From Agapetus fuscipes (lineage: Eukaryota; Arthropoda; Insecta; Trichoptera; Glossosomatidae), in NCBI GenBank assembly GCA_951799405.1, contig OX637353.1:4154001-4218000 (forward strand): 64,000 bases of DNA, given 5' to 3'. The notes below the pieces were generated by a model. The model had not been told where the DNA came from. It did not search any database and saw only the letters and a list, made by a program, of their open reading frames with translations. Made by a program: the position numbers and the translations under genes. Of this stretch, positions 31,731 to 42,510 are shown one piece after another. The stretch's first letter is position 1; the number at the start of each line of letters is the position of its first letter.

Positions 31731-34700
31731 AAATATCAGGATAAACGTGCGCTAGGAACATATTACATAAATAATATCCTTGATTTAAAGAAGGCCGATC
31801 ACACGGCTGCTGGTCTTGATGCCTTTATTGAGAAGTACGCCGCTTCCATTGCAGCATTAAGACAATTAGGTATTACAGATGTGGGAGATTTTCTTTTATT
31901 TAATTGCGCTTTGCGTAAATTGAATTCGTCTACAGTTATGGCATTCGAGCTTTCACTGAAAGACATCGAAATACCTTCTTGTCAGAATCTTATCAGTTTT
32001 GTTCAACAACAGGTCAAAATTTTGGAAAGATCGCACGTAAATGAATCGAAGTCGGTTTCCGAAGCTTGCCATTCGAATACACGCGTGAGGAATAATACGA
32101 CAAAATCTGTGAGTGGTCGTGCGTTTCTCGCAAGTGGTAGAGTGTCTACTGGGGACACTCTCTCTTGCGTTTTGTGTAAACGAAACGACCATAATAAATT
32201 ACATAAATGTGTGAAATTTAAGAGCTATTCTCCTAAGGAAAGGTATGAATTTATTAAATCAAAACGGGGTTGCGTTCGTTGTTTGAGTGTTGCCCACTGG
32301 TCTCATTGTACTGAGACAGGAACTTGTCAAATTTGTAATAAGGGACATCATACCCTTCTGCATTTTGACGACAATGAGAATAAGGCCAGACGAGTAGTCA
32401 AGAATGCTGAGCAGGGACATCGGCTGTCGCACTTAGGTGATGATATGCAAGGGTCGGGTGTACCCTCGGTTTCTTTAAGTGCAAATGCTCGGGTGAATGC
32501 GAGCACGGTGCTGTTGGCTACGGCACAGGTTTTTGCATGGTCAAATTACAAGAAAAATAAGATGATAGTTAGATGTCTTGTTGATAATGGTTCTCAAAAC
32601 CATTTGATAACATTAGAATGTTGTAGAAATATGAATTTACATATTGTTCCTTTAAATAATTCAGTAATTAGAGGAATCGGTCTTTCTGCACGACCGATAC
32701 ATGGATGTGTCAATTTTGAAATACAATCGAGGTACAATCCTCAAAATACTTACAAGATTAACGCGTTAGTGGTGGATCAGATCACGGATCAGTTACCTTC
32801 TAGGTACATCGATAACAGTGATATGACTTATTTAAAGGACATTTCAATGGCTGATTTATCCTGGAATGTCCCTGGAGTTGTGGACATTGTGTTGGGTGCA
32901 CAATTGTTCCCTTTCATCTATTTGGGTAAAATGATAGAGTCAAAGTCGAAAGCGCCACCTGCATTATTGACGTCCTTTGGCTATGTATTGATGGGAGATT
33001 GTCCAAAGAGTGTTTCAGCTGCAGACATTTGTCACAAATCTTTTTCTGCATTGGCTGTAAAAGATGCGGATTTATTATTACACAAGTTCTGGGAGTTGGA
33101 AGAAATCCCAGTGAAAAAGTTCTTAAGTCCAGATGAGACAGCGTGCGAAAACTCCTTTGTATCTTCTGTGACTAAAGACGAGGCAGGTCGTTACTCTGTT
33201 GCTCTACCCTTTTGTGCTGATCCTGAAAATTTGGGCAACTCACGAAATACTGCATTTCGGCGTTTCTTGTTATTAGAAAGAAAGTTTAAGCAGTCACCGA
33301 GTCTGCAGGAGAATTATAATTCGGTAATAAATGACTACATTCAAAATGGATATCTCTCTGAAGTGGCAGAGTCAGATATTGGTGAACATGGATATTATAT
33401 TCCTCACCACGCTGTAGTGCGTCAAGACAAACCTATGCCTCGCATTGTTTTAGATGCTAGTGCGAAAACGCATACTGGGTTGTCACTCAATGATGTACTA
33501 CATTCTGGGCCAAATTTACAGGCTGATTTGTTTCTCCTTTTATTAGATTTTAGGCTGTTTCCTGTCGCGATGACAGCAGATGTACAGCAGATGTATTTGC
33601 AGGTTGGTGTATTTGTTGACCACCGTAGATATTTGAGAATATTATTTCGTTTTTCTGAAAAGGAGAAAGTTCGAACCTTTAAATTTAATAGGGTTCCATT
33701 TGGATTAAAGTGTAGTCCTTTCTTGGCCATGCGATCTGTGCGTCAGTTAGCATCGGACATGGCTGAACGTTTTCCGGAAGCCGCCAAAGTAGCTAGAGCT
33801 AGGTTTTATATGGATGACCTGGTTCAGTCTGTGGCAGATGAGGCTTCGGCTGTTTCTCTGGCAAAAGATCTCGTAGCTTTGTTCAAGTATGGTGGCATGG
33901 ATCTGGTAAAATGGTCAAGCAATTCATCTTATCTATTAGATAGTCTTCCTAACTCACATAGAGGTTCCATAAAATTTGATGATGATAAAGGCGTAACTTT
34001 AAAAGTATTAGGGTTGTCTTGGGATCCAGTTAAGGATAATTTCTTCTTTACTTCGAATGATTCTCAGCAAAAATGCACGAAGCGATCTATTTTGTCAGTT
34101 GTAGCTCGTTTGTTCGATGTTTTGGGCTTAGTCGCACCAGTTATACTGGCTGCAAAGCTTCTCATCAAAGAGCTATGGCGTGCCAATACCGGTTGGGATG
34201 ACTCTCCGCCTGATGCTATAATTCGACGTTTTTCGAGTATAACACAAGAACTTCCGTTGCTCGCTACTTTAAAAATTCCTAGGCACATCGGTGTGACTAG
34301 CTCAACCAAAGTATTATTAGTAGGTTTTTGTGATGCTAGTCTGAATGGTTACGGTTGTGTTATATATGTACATACAACTGACATGGATGGAAATATTTCT
34401 GTCAGGTTGTTGTGCTCAAAATCTAAGGTATCTCCCACCAAGATTACGACATTAGCACGTTTAGAGTTGTGCGCTGCTGTTTTATTGTCAAAGATGTTAA
34501 AACTTGTGATCGAGATGTATCGTGATCGGATTCATATAACTGATGTATATGCTTTTTCTGATTCAACGATTGCGTTGGCTTGGATTTGCTCTTCTCCACA
34601 TCGTTGGTCAATTTTTGTAGGAAATAGAGTCGCTCAGTGTCAGGAGAATTTACCCCCTCAGAACTTTTATCACATCTCAGGGGACGAGAACCCAAGTGAC

Positions 34701-36347
34701 TGTGTTTCACGTGGTATGTTACCATCTCAATTAATTTCTCATAGTTTATGGTGGAATGGTCCACTGTGGCTTCAACGCCCTTCGGATGAATGGCCGATTC
34801 AAAGATTCTCCTCGTCCGATGCGTTAGAAATTCCTGAACAGGCAACTGTACTGACAGCCATTGTAGTACATGTCGACTCTATGATTTTATATGACTTAGC
34901 ACAACGAACTTCTTCGTGGAATAAATTAATTCGAATTACAGTTTACATTCTTCGCTTTATAAATAAATTTAAATCACTGTTGCATTTTATTGAATGCATG
35001 TCCCATGCTGAAGTTAAGTTAGTACAGACAATACAAACTGTTTATTTCTCGGACGACATTAAGTTGATAAAAGATAACAAGTTACCATCGAAAAAACTGC
35101 GTAATTTATCGGTTTTTCTGGATCAGGAAGGTACGTTACGAGTTGGAGGTCGGCTTTCACGGTCTGATTTACCCTTTGAAGCTAGACACCCAGCTTTACT
35201 TCCGAAACATGACTCAGTGGTGAACTTAATAATTAAACATTTTCACGAATCCAACTGTCATACCGGTCCAGGACTTTTGATGTCTATCATACGACAAAGG
35301 TTTTGGATATTGGATGCCAGAACCGTTATACGAGCACAAACTCGTAAATGCAATATTTGCTTCCGAGTGAACCCGTCGCACCTTACGCCGAAGATGGCGG
35401 ACTTGCCTGCCTGTCGCATAACAGAAGCTAAAGCATTTGTGCATACGGGGGTAGATTATGCTGGGCCTTTAAAAATACTTCTTACGCGACGACGCGGACA
35501 ACATGCTCAAAAGGCATATATCTGCCTGTTTGTTTGTCTAGTGACCAAGGCGGTGCATATTGAGCTCGCAACTGATCTGTCAAGTGCCTGTTTTATAGCT
35601 GCATTTAAGCGTTTTATCTCTCGTCGTGGGCCAGTTTCCTTTATGTATTCGGACAACGGCACAAATTTTGTTGGGGCTCGTGCCCAATTAGATGAGATAT
35701 ATAATATTTTACAAAATTCACAGCATAATGTCCGAATGAAGCGAGAACTTGAGGCGTATAAAATAGAGTGGAAAATGATTCCCCCTCGAGCTCCTCACTT
35801 CGGAGCTTTATGGGAATCAAATATTAAGAGTTTGAAAACTCATCTGTATCGAGTGATAGGGAATCAGTTGCTCACATATGAGGAGATGCAAACGGTGTTG
35901 ACTCAAATCGAGAGTATCATGAATTCTAGACCACTAAGTGTCATCAGTTCTGATCCTCACCCTGACTTTATAACTCCTGCGCATTTCTTGATGTCCACTC
36001 CCTTAAAACATCTGCCTGCTTCTGAGCTACCTGACACACCAGTTAATCTCACTCAGCGTAAAAATCTCCTGGATCAAATAGTGTCATCTTACTGGAAGCG
36101 ATGGAGGGTAGAATACCTGCACACTTTGCAGGTCAGACAAAAATGGCAAACCGATGTTAATGCAATTCAGGTAGGGACTGTTGTACTGATTGGGCAAGAG
36201 GACGCTCCTCCTTTGTCCTGGCCTCTGGGAATCATCACCAAGGTTTTCCCTGGGGATGATGGCGTGATTCGAGTAGCCACAGTAAAGACTGAGCAAGGTT
36301 TTTACAAACGTCCGGTCGTCAAACTCTACCCATTGCCGACACAATAG
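31731..36347 (+). CDS. BEL gag C-terminus and pol polyprotein
   Basis: Continuous with the upstream gag frame except for one stop; about 1538 codons. Residue numbers below count from 31881. Zinc knuckles at about 96-165 ('CVLCKRNDH', 'CVRCLSVAHWSHC', 'CQICNKGHH'). A17-type aspartic protease with 'CLVDNGSQ' near 234. Reverse transcriptase about 500-740 with 'VPFGLKCSPF' and catalytic 'YMDDL' near 641. RNase H about 810-930 ('FCDASLNGYG', 'LARLELCAA', 'FSDSTIALAW'). Integrase with an HHCC finger near 1115-1155, then 'TGVDYAGP', 'YSDNGTNFVG' and 'GALWESNIK' as D, D and E, and a C-terminal domain ending 'RPVVKLYPLP'. The protease has DNG where DSG or DTG is usual. All other catalytic residues are present. 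Confidence 0.9.
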   Translation, partial: KYQDKRALGTYYINNILDLKKADHTAAGLDAFIEKYAASIAALRQLGITDVGDFLLFNCALRKLNSSTVMAFELSLKDIEIPSCQNLISFVQQQVKILERSHVNESKSVSEACHSNTRVRNNTTKSVSGRAFLASGRVSTGDTLSCVLCKRNDHNKLHKCVKFKSYSPKERYEFIKSKRGCVRCLSVAHWSHCTETGTCQICNKGHHTLLHFDDNENKARRVVKNAEQGHRLSHLGDDMQGSGVPSVSLSANARVNASTVLLATAQVFAWSNYKKNKMIVRCLVDNGSQNHLITLECCRNMNLHIVPLNNSVIRGIGLSARPIHGCVNFEIQSRYNPQNTYKINALVVDQITDQLPSRYIDNSDMTYLKDISMADLSWNVPGVVDIVLGAQLFPFIYLGKMIESKSKAPPALLTSFGYVLMGDCPKSVSAADICHKSFSALAVKDADLLLHKFWELEEIPVKKFLSPDETACENSFVSSVTKDEAGRYSVALPFCADPENLGNSRNTAFRRFLLLERKFKQSPSLQENYNSVINDYIQNGYLSEVAESDIGEHGYYIPHHAVVRQDKPMPRIVLDASAKTHTGLSLNDVLHSGPNLQADLFLLLLDFRLFPVAMTADVQQMYLQVGVFVDHRRYLRILFRFSEKEKVRTFKFNRVPFGLKCSPFLAMRSVRQLASDMAERFPEAAKVARARFYMDDLVQSVADEASAVSLAKDLVALFKYGGMDLVKWSSNSSYLLDSLPNSHRGSIKFDDDKGVTLKVLGLSWDPVKDNFFFTSNDSQQKCTKRSILSVVARLFDVLGLVAPVILAAKLLIKELWRANTGWDDSPPDAIIRRFSSITQELPLLATLKIPRHIGVTSSTKVLLVGFCDASLNGYGCVIYVHTTDMDGNISVRLLCSKSKVSPTKITTLARLELCAAVLLSKMLKLVIEMYRDRIHITDVYAFSDSTIALAWICSSPHRWSIFVGNRVAQCQENLPPQNFYHISGDENPSDCVSRGMLPSQLISHSLWWNGPLWLQRPSDEWPIQRFSSSDALEIPEQATVLTAIVVHVDSMILYDLAQRTSSWNKLIRITVYILRFINKFKSLLHFIECMSHAEVKLVQTIQTVYFSDDIKLIKDNKLPSKKLRNLSVFLDQEGTLRVGGRLSRSDLPFEARHPALLPKHDSVVNLIIKHFHESNCHTGPGLLMSIIRQRFWILDARTVIRAQTRKCNICFRVNPSHLTPKMADLPACRITEAKAFVHTGVDYAGPLKILLTRRRGQHAQKAYICLFVCLVTKAVHIELATDLSSACFIAAFKRFISRRGPVSFMYSDNGTNFVGARAQLDEIYNILQNSQHNVRMKRELEAYKIEWKMIPPRAPHFGALWESNIKSLKTHLYRVIGNQLLTYEEMQTVLTQIESIMNSRPLSVISSDPHPDFITPAHFLMSTPLKHLPASELPDTPVNLTQRKNLLDQIVSSYWKRWRVEYLHTLQVRQKWQTDVNAIQVGTVVLIGQEDAPPLSWPLGIITKVFPGDDGVIRVATVKTEQGFYKRPVVKLYPLPTQ

Positions 36348-36681
36348 ATTACTATTTAATTTCGTCTACTGAGTTAGTAGATCTCTACCATTGTACATAT
36401 TTACCATGTTTAGAATTAATCTTATGCTTTACTACTAAGCTTATCTGTTAGAACATGTTCAATCTAGCTTATTATATTGGCTTAAGTATTTTTGTGTCTA
36501 ACCTGCTTACTTGTAGGCATACTTATTATATTAATTATATTAAGTTTCTCTAGTTTAAGATTTTCAAACATTGATTGGAATTATACCTATATATCATTTC
36601 TCGAATATTGTTTGTAAAAATCGACATGGTTTCTTTGAATATCTGGTTTGTGTTGCAAAGCTTTTAACTTTAAGTCTTTGC

Positions 36682-36690
36682 AAAGGGGGG
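36682..36690 (+). other. BEL polypurine tract
   Basis: AAAGGGGGG directly before the TGTATGGTGACG start of the second LTR; primes plus-strand DNA synthesis in LTR retrotransposons. Confidence 0.75.
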
Positions 36691-37017
36691 TGTATGGTGA
36701 CGCATGAATAGCGTCATCTATTTTTATTTTAATTAATTAGTCTAAGAAGCGAACTGTCATTTGGTCTGTTGCAAACTGAAATAAAAGTGCAAATAAATCG
36801 CAAGATGGCAATATCAACTTTTTGACTGAGCGACGTGAAATTAGGAATGGATTGATGACTTCCATTTCCGTCGTTGTTCGCAGTAGACACGTTTTTATAT
36901 GTCTCTCGACCGATTTGAAATTTACCGTTAAAATCTGTGAGTGAGTGTGTTTGTTTTACATATAACTTGCAAGTGTGGCAGTTTGTGAACAGAGCTCAGT
37001 ACCACAGGATCCTGACA
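36691..37017 (+). repeat. BEL second (middle) LTR
   Basis: Near-identical to the 5' LTR; visible differences are the 2-nt CC indel near the start, GCGAATTG versus GCGAACTG, and the end. Such similarity indicates a recent insertion or recombination. Confidence 0.75.
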
Positions 37018-37840
37018 AACGAGCATCATCTTGGACCAGAAGCACGATTGAGGTGAGTGCGGTCCTTTTGATTTTCGCTTCTTTGGTACGGGAAAGTCGT
37101 CCAAAATTGAAAGCCACCTATTGAAGGTTGGCTTTTATTTGAGAGAGAAAATACCATAGGCACTAGATCTAGGTATTTCATATCTCGCATTGGAGAATAC
37201 GTTGCAGTTTCTCCATTTGTTGTTTTTTTGTATTTATATACTCCCTGAGGGGCAAAACTTACACCTTGCCCCTCCATTGGTCCTTCGAACCCCATTTGGT
37301 CCTTCGTAACCTTATCAAAACCAGAATGGTTGACATGAAACGGATATTCAAGGATACTGTGTCGATAGTTAATTGTTAAGAACATAATGTAATACGCCTT
37401 TGTATTAGAATCTATATTCTAGCATTATTTTATATTGTGTACAAAAATTAACGATTGTCATATATATTTTTGCTGTATGTAGGTAGTTATTTTTGTAATA
37501 AGTGTTGAATACACAGTAGGTACATATATTTGTTGGTTGCGGACTTTATAGCTGATGATACCTATCCATTAGACATTAGGTATTCATACAGCTGAGCGTT
37601 GTCTACAGGTACCTACCTACCTTTGTTTATATTTTTATATAAATGTCATTACAAGTTTGTTATTGTTTTTTTTTTTCCATTAGTAAATAAACTATCTGGA
37701 GAAAGTAAATATTGTGATACATACTGACATAAAATAAATTCAACTTTGAGGCAAATCGATTTCTTCTTTCAGAACTGAAAGTAGGTTTTTTCGATTTGTT
37801 ACCGTTTCTTCATTGCTATTGTTTATTTTAAATAGTAAAC

Positions 37841-38353
37841 ATGGCGGATGCTTTAACAAGAACTTTGGTTATATTGAAAGAGAAACAAAAGGTTTATTTT
37901 GAAAGAATAAATAATTTATATAAACTAGGAAAAAATGTTTCTAATTTTGCATCCAGAGAGAATAGTAATTTTTTATCGGCTTCCAAGGATGCAGGAAGCT
38001 GGGTTAAAAAGTACGAAGATTTGATAGATCAAATAAATGCACTTTCTTTAGAGATAGACCCAGAGGCAAAGGTAAATTATCAATCACTTATGGCCTTTGA
38101 AGAACTTTATAGTAAAATAATGGATGTTAGGGAAAGAATTTATAAAACCGAAACACCACATGTATCGACTCAAAGTGGGCCTAGATATGAGGTAAAATTA
38201 CCACCCATACAAATTCCTTTGTTTGATGGGAATCCAAAAAATTGGTCACGATTTTTTGAATCCTTTAAGGCAAACGTCCATCTAAATACAGGGTTGTCAG
38301 ACGCCCAAACCCTGAGGGGCAAAACTTACACCTTGCCCCTCCAGTACCCTTAG
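37841..38353 (+). pseudogene. Second BEL gag copy, truncated
   Basis: Its first 156 residues equal the first gag copy. At 38308, inside 'GLSDAQ', homology stops and the frame runs 14 codons into unrelated sequence before ending. The missing remainder includes all of pol. It shares the ATG context and leader of the first copy but is a dead fragment. Confidence 0.85.
38310..38343 (+). repeat. Stray third copy of the BEL leader hairpin
   Basis: Thirty-four bases identical to the leader hairpin at 30557-30590, located exactly between the break in the second gag and a small inverted-repeat element. The internal DNA that should separate them is absent. Confidence 0.75.
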
Positions 38354-38588
38354 TACGAGTTGCAAAACTTGGGAAAAGTAAAGTTTACGAAAGTATTAAA
38401 GAGTGATTTCATCCAAAATTTGCCGTTTTTGTTTCATACACTTTATGGTCATAGCAAAAGAGTTAAAGTGATGAAGAAACTCAAGTTCAAACAAACAAAA
38501 ACGACAGATTTTGGGGGAAATCACCCTTTAAAAATTGCCGTAGACTTACATTACTCAAGTTTTGCAACTCGTATTACTAAGGGTACTG
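38342..38588. mobile_element. MITE-like element with CAGTACCCTTAGTA ends
   Basis: CAGTACCCTTAGTACGAG with TTGCAAAACTTG at the left is mirrored at 38556-38588 (AAGTTTTGCAACTCG, TACTAAGGGTACTG), with a 2-nt indel. The length is 247 bp. The left end abuts the hairpin copy, so no target duplication is visible. Confidence 0.65.
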
Positions 38589-39177
38589 ATATAATACTGG
38601 TTTCAAACCAAGCTTCAAACGCTTTACAAATGGAAAAAACGTTGTACTATTCATACAAAAGAAAAAAAAACTATGAAAAATTCTTCAATTACTGATTTAC
38701 ATTGATGTGACATAAAACATTTTTTTTAAATATTCAAATTGTGTTTTTATGTCGAAAAATCGATTGACAATTTTCGACACCCAATAATGTTGGGATCAAA
38801 GTTTTTCTGTAAACCGGAGGGAAATTTACATACAAAAAGCAATCAACACAAAGCAATCGGATCCGATTTCCCAAAAAAAGTGTAAAAAGAAAAACGGAAA
38901 ATCTCATCTTAAAACAACTTAATACTTACCCGACTCCCCGACTGAATATTCGAATCTCCAACTTAATATTCGAATCTCCAACTTTTATTTCAATCTGTAT
39001 GGGCTGGAATTTGAAATCTCGTAGTTAGCAAATCGTTTTCGATAACGAAAACATTTAAAGGTTTTCTGCTTAATGTAAATGATGCTGTAAGAAAAACTTT
39101 TTATTTACTTAAATGTGAAATTTTAACATTATTAAGAATATAAATTATACATTCAAAATTAATTTTATTTTGAAATT
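38589..39177. other. No gene recognised
   Basis: Short direct duplication AATATTCGAATCTCCAACTT near 38944-38985; otherwise AT-rich without motifs. Confidence 0.4.
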
Positions 39178-39360
39178 TGGGTCGATAGCACATTTGGTAA
39201 AATGCTTACGTTCTATAGAAGGCTACCTTATAAAAATGAGAATACTGGGAAACCCCTACATTAAGTGAAGTATATAACGTAAGGCCAGCCTTCTAACTGT
39301 GAAAATAAGTAGGTTTCACACGCCATGTGTGACGCGGTAAGAAGTTACCTACACGGCTTA
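39178..39360 (+). repeat. SINE family A with internal deletion
   Basis: Head GGTCGATAGCACATTTGG, then the TGGGAAACCCCTACATTAAG block, GTAAGGCCAGCC, GTAGGTTTCACACG and GACGCGGTAAGAAGTTAC. The head joins the middle without the T-arm region. Diverged. Confidence 0.6.
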
Positions 39361-40179
39361 AAGTTGAATGTGGTGAAAATCGGATCTAACACCGCCATTA
39401 TGTAAAATATGACATTTCATAGTTCAACATGAAGCTAAATAGCCACTCACGAAGTACTTTGTCGAAGGAAAACAAAATGTGCATATTGATTTAAGCAGTT
39501 TGAAGACCCTAAAATTATGGCAGTGCCCTCCTTTAGCTGTCATGGACGTTCAGTTTAAGCTGTGTATATGTGTACTGTGTGTGCAGCTTAACTGGTTTTG
39601 TTGGGTTGGAGGCAAAAATCCTAGAATACAAAGAGATTAATATGAAAAGGTAAGGAATATTTGGGAATGATGGAAAAATAACTTTTCTCCAGGTACACTT
39701 TGAAAGATGTTAACCTTACGTTTTAATGTTTTTTTAATTTTTTCTAATTGGCATCGAGCTAGCGGTTTATACTGTCTATTAGTCAATGCCCTCTCACATA
39801 ACAACTCTCACCCAGTATGGACCCGTACAGTAGCAACCAGGCTAGTATAAATTAGGTAGAGTGCAATATTTTTCTTAGTAGCTGCTTCCCTGCGATTGTT
39901 TGTGGAACCGTCTGAATGAACTGTGGCTCGGAGGAAGTTTTAGCTGCTTAGTTGCTGTCTGAAGATAATTCGTATCTTATCTTTATCATGAAAAAAACTT
40001 GATATGAGCGTCCAAATTCTGTGGGTCTTTTTGACACGTAGGTATGAAATGGGTACAAAGTGGGCTCGGTGCAAGCAATAATGAATAGAAAATGTATTAA
40101 ACTTTGAAAAATACGGTAAAAAATATTTCGTCGAATAAAAAAATGTAAATTGCTACTGAAAGTAAGTTCTTTAAATAAT
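39361..40179. other. No gene recognised
   Basis: No family motif or repeat match seen. Confidence 0.4.
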
Positions 40180-40437
40180 GAATTCCTTGACTTATAGGTT
40201 GGTATGAGGCTGACCTACCATACTGTAAAAAATGGTTTACTTTGCCAATGTCACCCCTGTTTCAGGGAAGGTCGGCAAAAGTTGTGGGGCTTATGTTCAT
40301 TTGAGGTTTGGATTTTATTTGTAAGTACGCATTCAGCATTTGTAAGCGCGAACTACACGTGTCGGTTTGTGGGCATACATCTGAGAGCTTTAAATGAATA
40401 TATCCTTGCAACTTAGATTATAGATTATTATAGATAT
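40180..40437 (+). repeat. Tail B: 3' end of RTE-like LINE
   Basis: Plus-strand copy from CCTTGACTTATAGGTTGG through CCCTGTTTCAGGGAAGG and TTGTAAGCGCGAACTACACG to a terminal TTAGATTATAGATTATAGAT. It lacks any RT sequence, so it is a 5'-truncated insertion. Confidence 0.8.
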
Positions 40438-40695
40438 TGCTTACTTGAAGAAACAAATTGGTTTTGGTGGTCTACACAATATACCCTCATTTTGTAATTT
40501 ACGTGCCCCTTAAACTACATAATAAAAAAAACATCGTAAAGGGTTTAAAATCCTATTTTTTTTATTACGCACATGAAATAAATGATCTTCAAATCACTGA
40601 AGTAAATTCAATTTTCTTTGAGTCAGAAATTTTACCTTTACCAAAATAGCAGGTCTTCAGTTCCCGTATTTTTTTTGCAAACTTTGGCTGTATCA

Positions 40696-40982
40696 TGGGG
40701 CGTCCACACGCTTGCCAACCATTCACAAGTCAAGCGCACAGTGTGTCGTCTAGAACATGCTAGCTGGACAAAAATTTGTCTAATGGACTAATTTTGTCCA
40801 GCTAGCATGTTCTAGACGACACACTGTGCGCTTGCCTTGTAGCCAAGTGCACAGTGTGTCGTCTAGAACATACTAGCTGGACAAAATGAGTCCATTAGAC
40901 AAAATTTTGTCCAGCTAGCATGTTCTAGACGACACACTGTGCGCTTGACTTGTGCTAGGTTGGCAAGCGTGTGGATGCCCCA
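40696..40982. mobile_element. Double-hairpin MITE with 3-bp target duplication
   Basis: Outer inverted ends TGGGGCGTCCACACGCTTGC and GCAAGCGTGTGGATGCCCCA, flanked by TCA on both sides. Between them lie two consecutive near-perfect hairpins, each with arms of about 47 bp built on AGCGCACAGTGTGTCG-TCTAGAACATGCTAGC-TGGACAAAA and its complement. A 3-bp TNA duplication suggests PIF/Harbinger mobilisation, but the ends differ from those of the element at 12.2 kb. Confidence 0.75.
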
Positions 40983-40985
40983 TCA

Positions 40986-42299
40986 CTGTACTAGTTTCTG
41001 ACATCATAATATTTGGACTTCGCTTTTTTACTTCATTATTTTTGAAGGAAAAGCAAAAACAAGAAGTATTTTAAATATGGAATTATGTACTCGTGTGAAC
41101 AAGCAGATATGTATTCAGCAAACTAAATAAAATGGCACATTTTGTGCATAATTGCATTTTTAGCATCACAGAAGTAACTTTTGAGAATTCTTATCTTGCT
41201 CGCTACACAAACGAAGCAAAAACACAACTCGGGAAATGGAAAGAAATTACACAAGGAACGGTTAGTCGTTTGCCAAGCTCGAAGACTGAGAAATTGAAGA
41301 AATGCAATGTGTTTTTTAACGGTAGCAACCGTGGGTAGCAAGAGAAACTTCAGCAGTAGCTAATGCTTTAATGCAACTTTAATTCCGTCTTCATCTACAG
41401 AGTAGCAACTGTAACACGGTTAGTCTCCCGTTTGAAACATTCATTTTATAAGTTCACATCTTACCTGCTTGGAATAGTTTTGAATCCAGCTAATGGAGAT
41501 CGTATTTCCTTACATTTTTCTTATATTCTTCCTGCAATGAGATTTTAATTTAATTTTATTTATTTATTTATTTATTTATTTGTAAAAAACACCAACAGAT
41601 CATTGACAATTTTTTCACAAGTTAAACATAATAAATTACATACTAGACATCAATGCTCCAGTGACGGTGTCTGTCACATACTTAGTTGTTATAAAATTCT
41701 TATTGTCTAAATTTTATATAATATATGAACCATAATTAATCATCATAATAATAATATAAGCGCGCTTGATTCATGACGAGTACATTGAGTGCAAATACCA
41801 GTCAATACATAATAATCGTATATAAGCCACAAATACCCAACGCTCGTCATTATAAAATGTTGCAGGCAAAATCACGAAAGCAGAAAAAAAAAACAAGAAA
41901 GAAAAAAGAAGAGAGAGAAAAAAAAAAAGAATGTTCCAATTGATTAGCACCTTGGAATTAATTCATTACCGTTCAGATAATATGATAGATAGGTGAGTAA
42001 AAAAGACTTGAATATTAATGCACTTACCATTACAAACAGGTCAAATAACCTAATACAATTTGTTTATTCAATTTTTAATTTTAATTTTTTTTAAATGAAA
42101 GGTTACAAAGTGAATGCCTCATCAAATAATATTGACGTTGCAGCGATATGCGCATATTTAAGGGATATTTTCATTCACGTAAAATGAAAAATATTAATAA
42201 ACATAACATGCGAGATTATTCTCATTATCTGCCTGTATATAAATGCTAAATATGTTTTCACAGACGAGATTTTCGAGATGTACTTGATATACTATAGTT
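40986..42299. other. No gene; simple repeats
   Basis: (ATTT)n at about 41550-41582 and a purine tract of A/G runs at about 41879-41931. No coding motif recognised. Confidence 0.45.
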
Positions 42300-42302
42300 A
42301 TA

Positions 42303-42510
42303 CTATAATCTGAGTTGCAAAGAAATATTAACATTCAAGGCTCATATTAAATGTATGCCCACAAATAGACACGTGTAGTTCGCGCTTAAAAATACTGAAT
42401 GTGTACTTACAAATTACAATCCAGACCTCAAATGAACATAAACCCTGCAACTTTTGCCGACCTTTCCTAAAACAGGGGTGACATTGGAAAAGTGAACCAT
42501 ATTTGATAAA
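42303..42510 (-). repeat. Tail B, truncated
   Basis: Minus-strand copy; terminal TATAATCTGAGTTGC at the left and the AAAACAGGGGTGACATTGG block at the right, stopping before the ACCACCCATA block. 5'-truncated. Confidence 0.75.

Larger units (their letters stand above)
30004..38308 (+). mobile_element. BEL/Pao LTR retrotransposon in LTR-int-LTR-int' form
   Basis: 5' LTR, leader with a probable intron, gag-pol frame, polypurine tract and second LTR, followed by a second leader and partial gag that repeat 30004-31622 nearly base for base up to 38308. I notice only a handful of differences between the two 1.6-kb stretches. The arrangement can arise by LTR-LTR recombination of nested copies or by insertion of a tandem circle; the downstream copy has lost its pol and its own 3' LTR. 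The order protease, RT, RNase H, integrase and the C-terminal domain identify BEL/Pao. Confidence 0.85.

Noticed and set aside
38360..38695. 111-residue frame downstream of the BEL copy
   Set aside because: It spans the small inverted-repeat element and flanking AT-rich DNA and has no motif.
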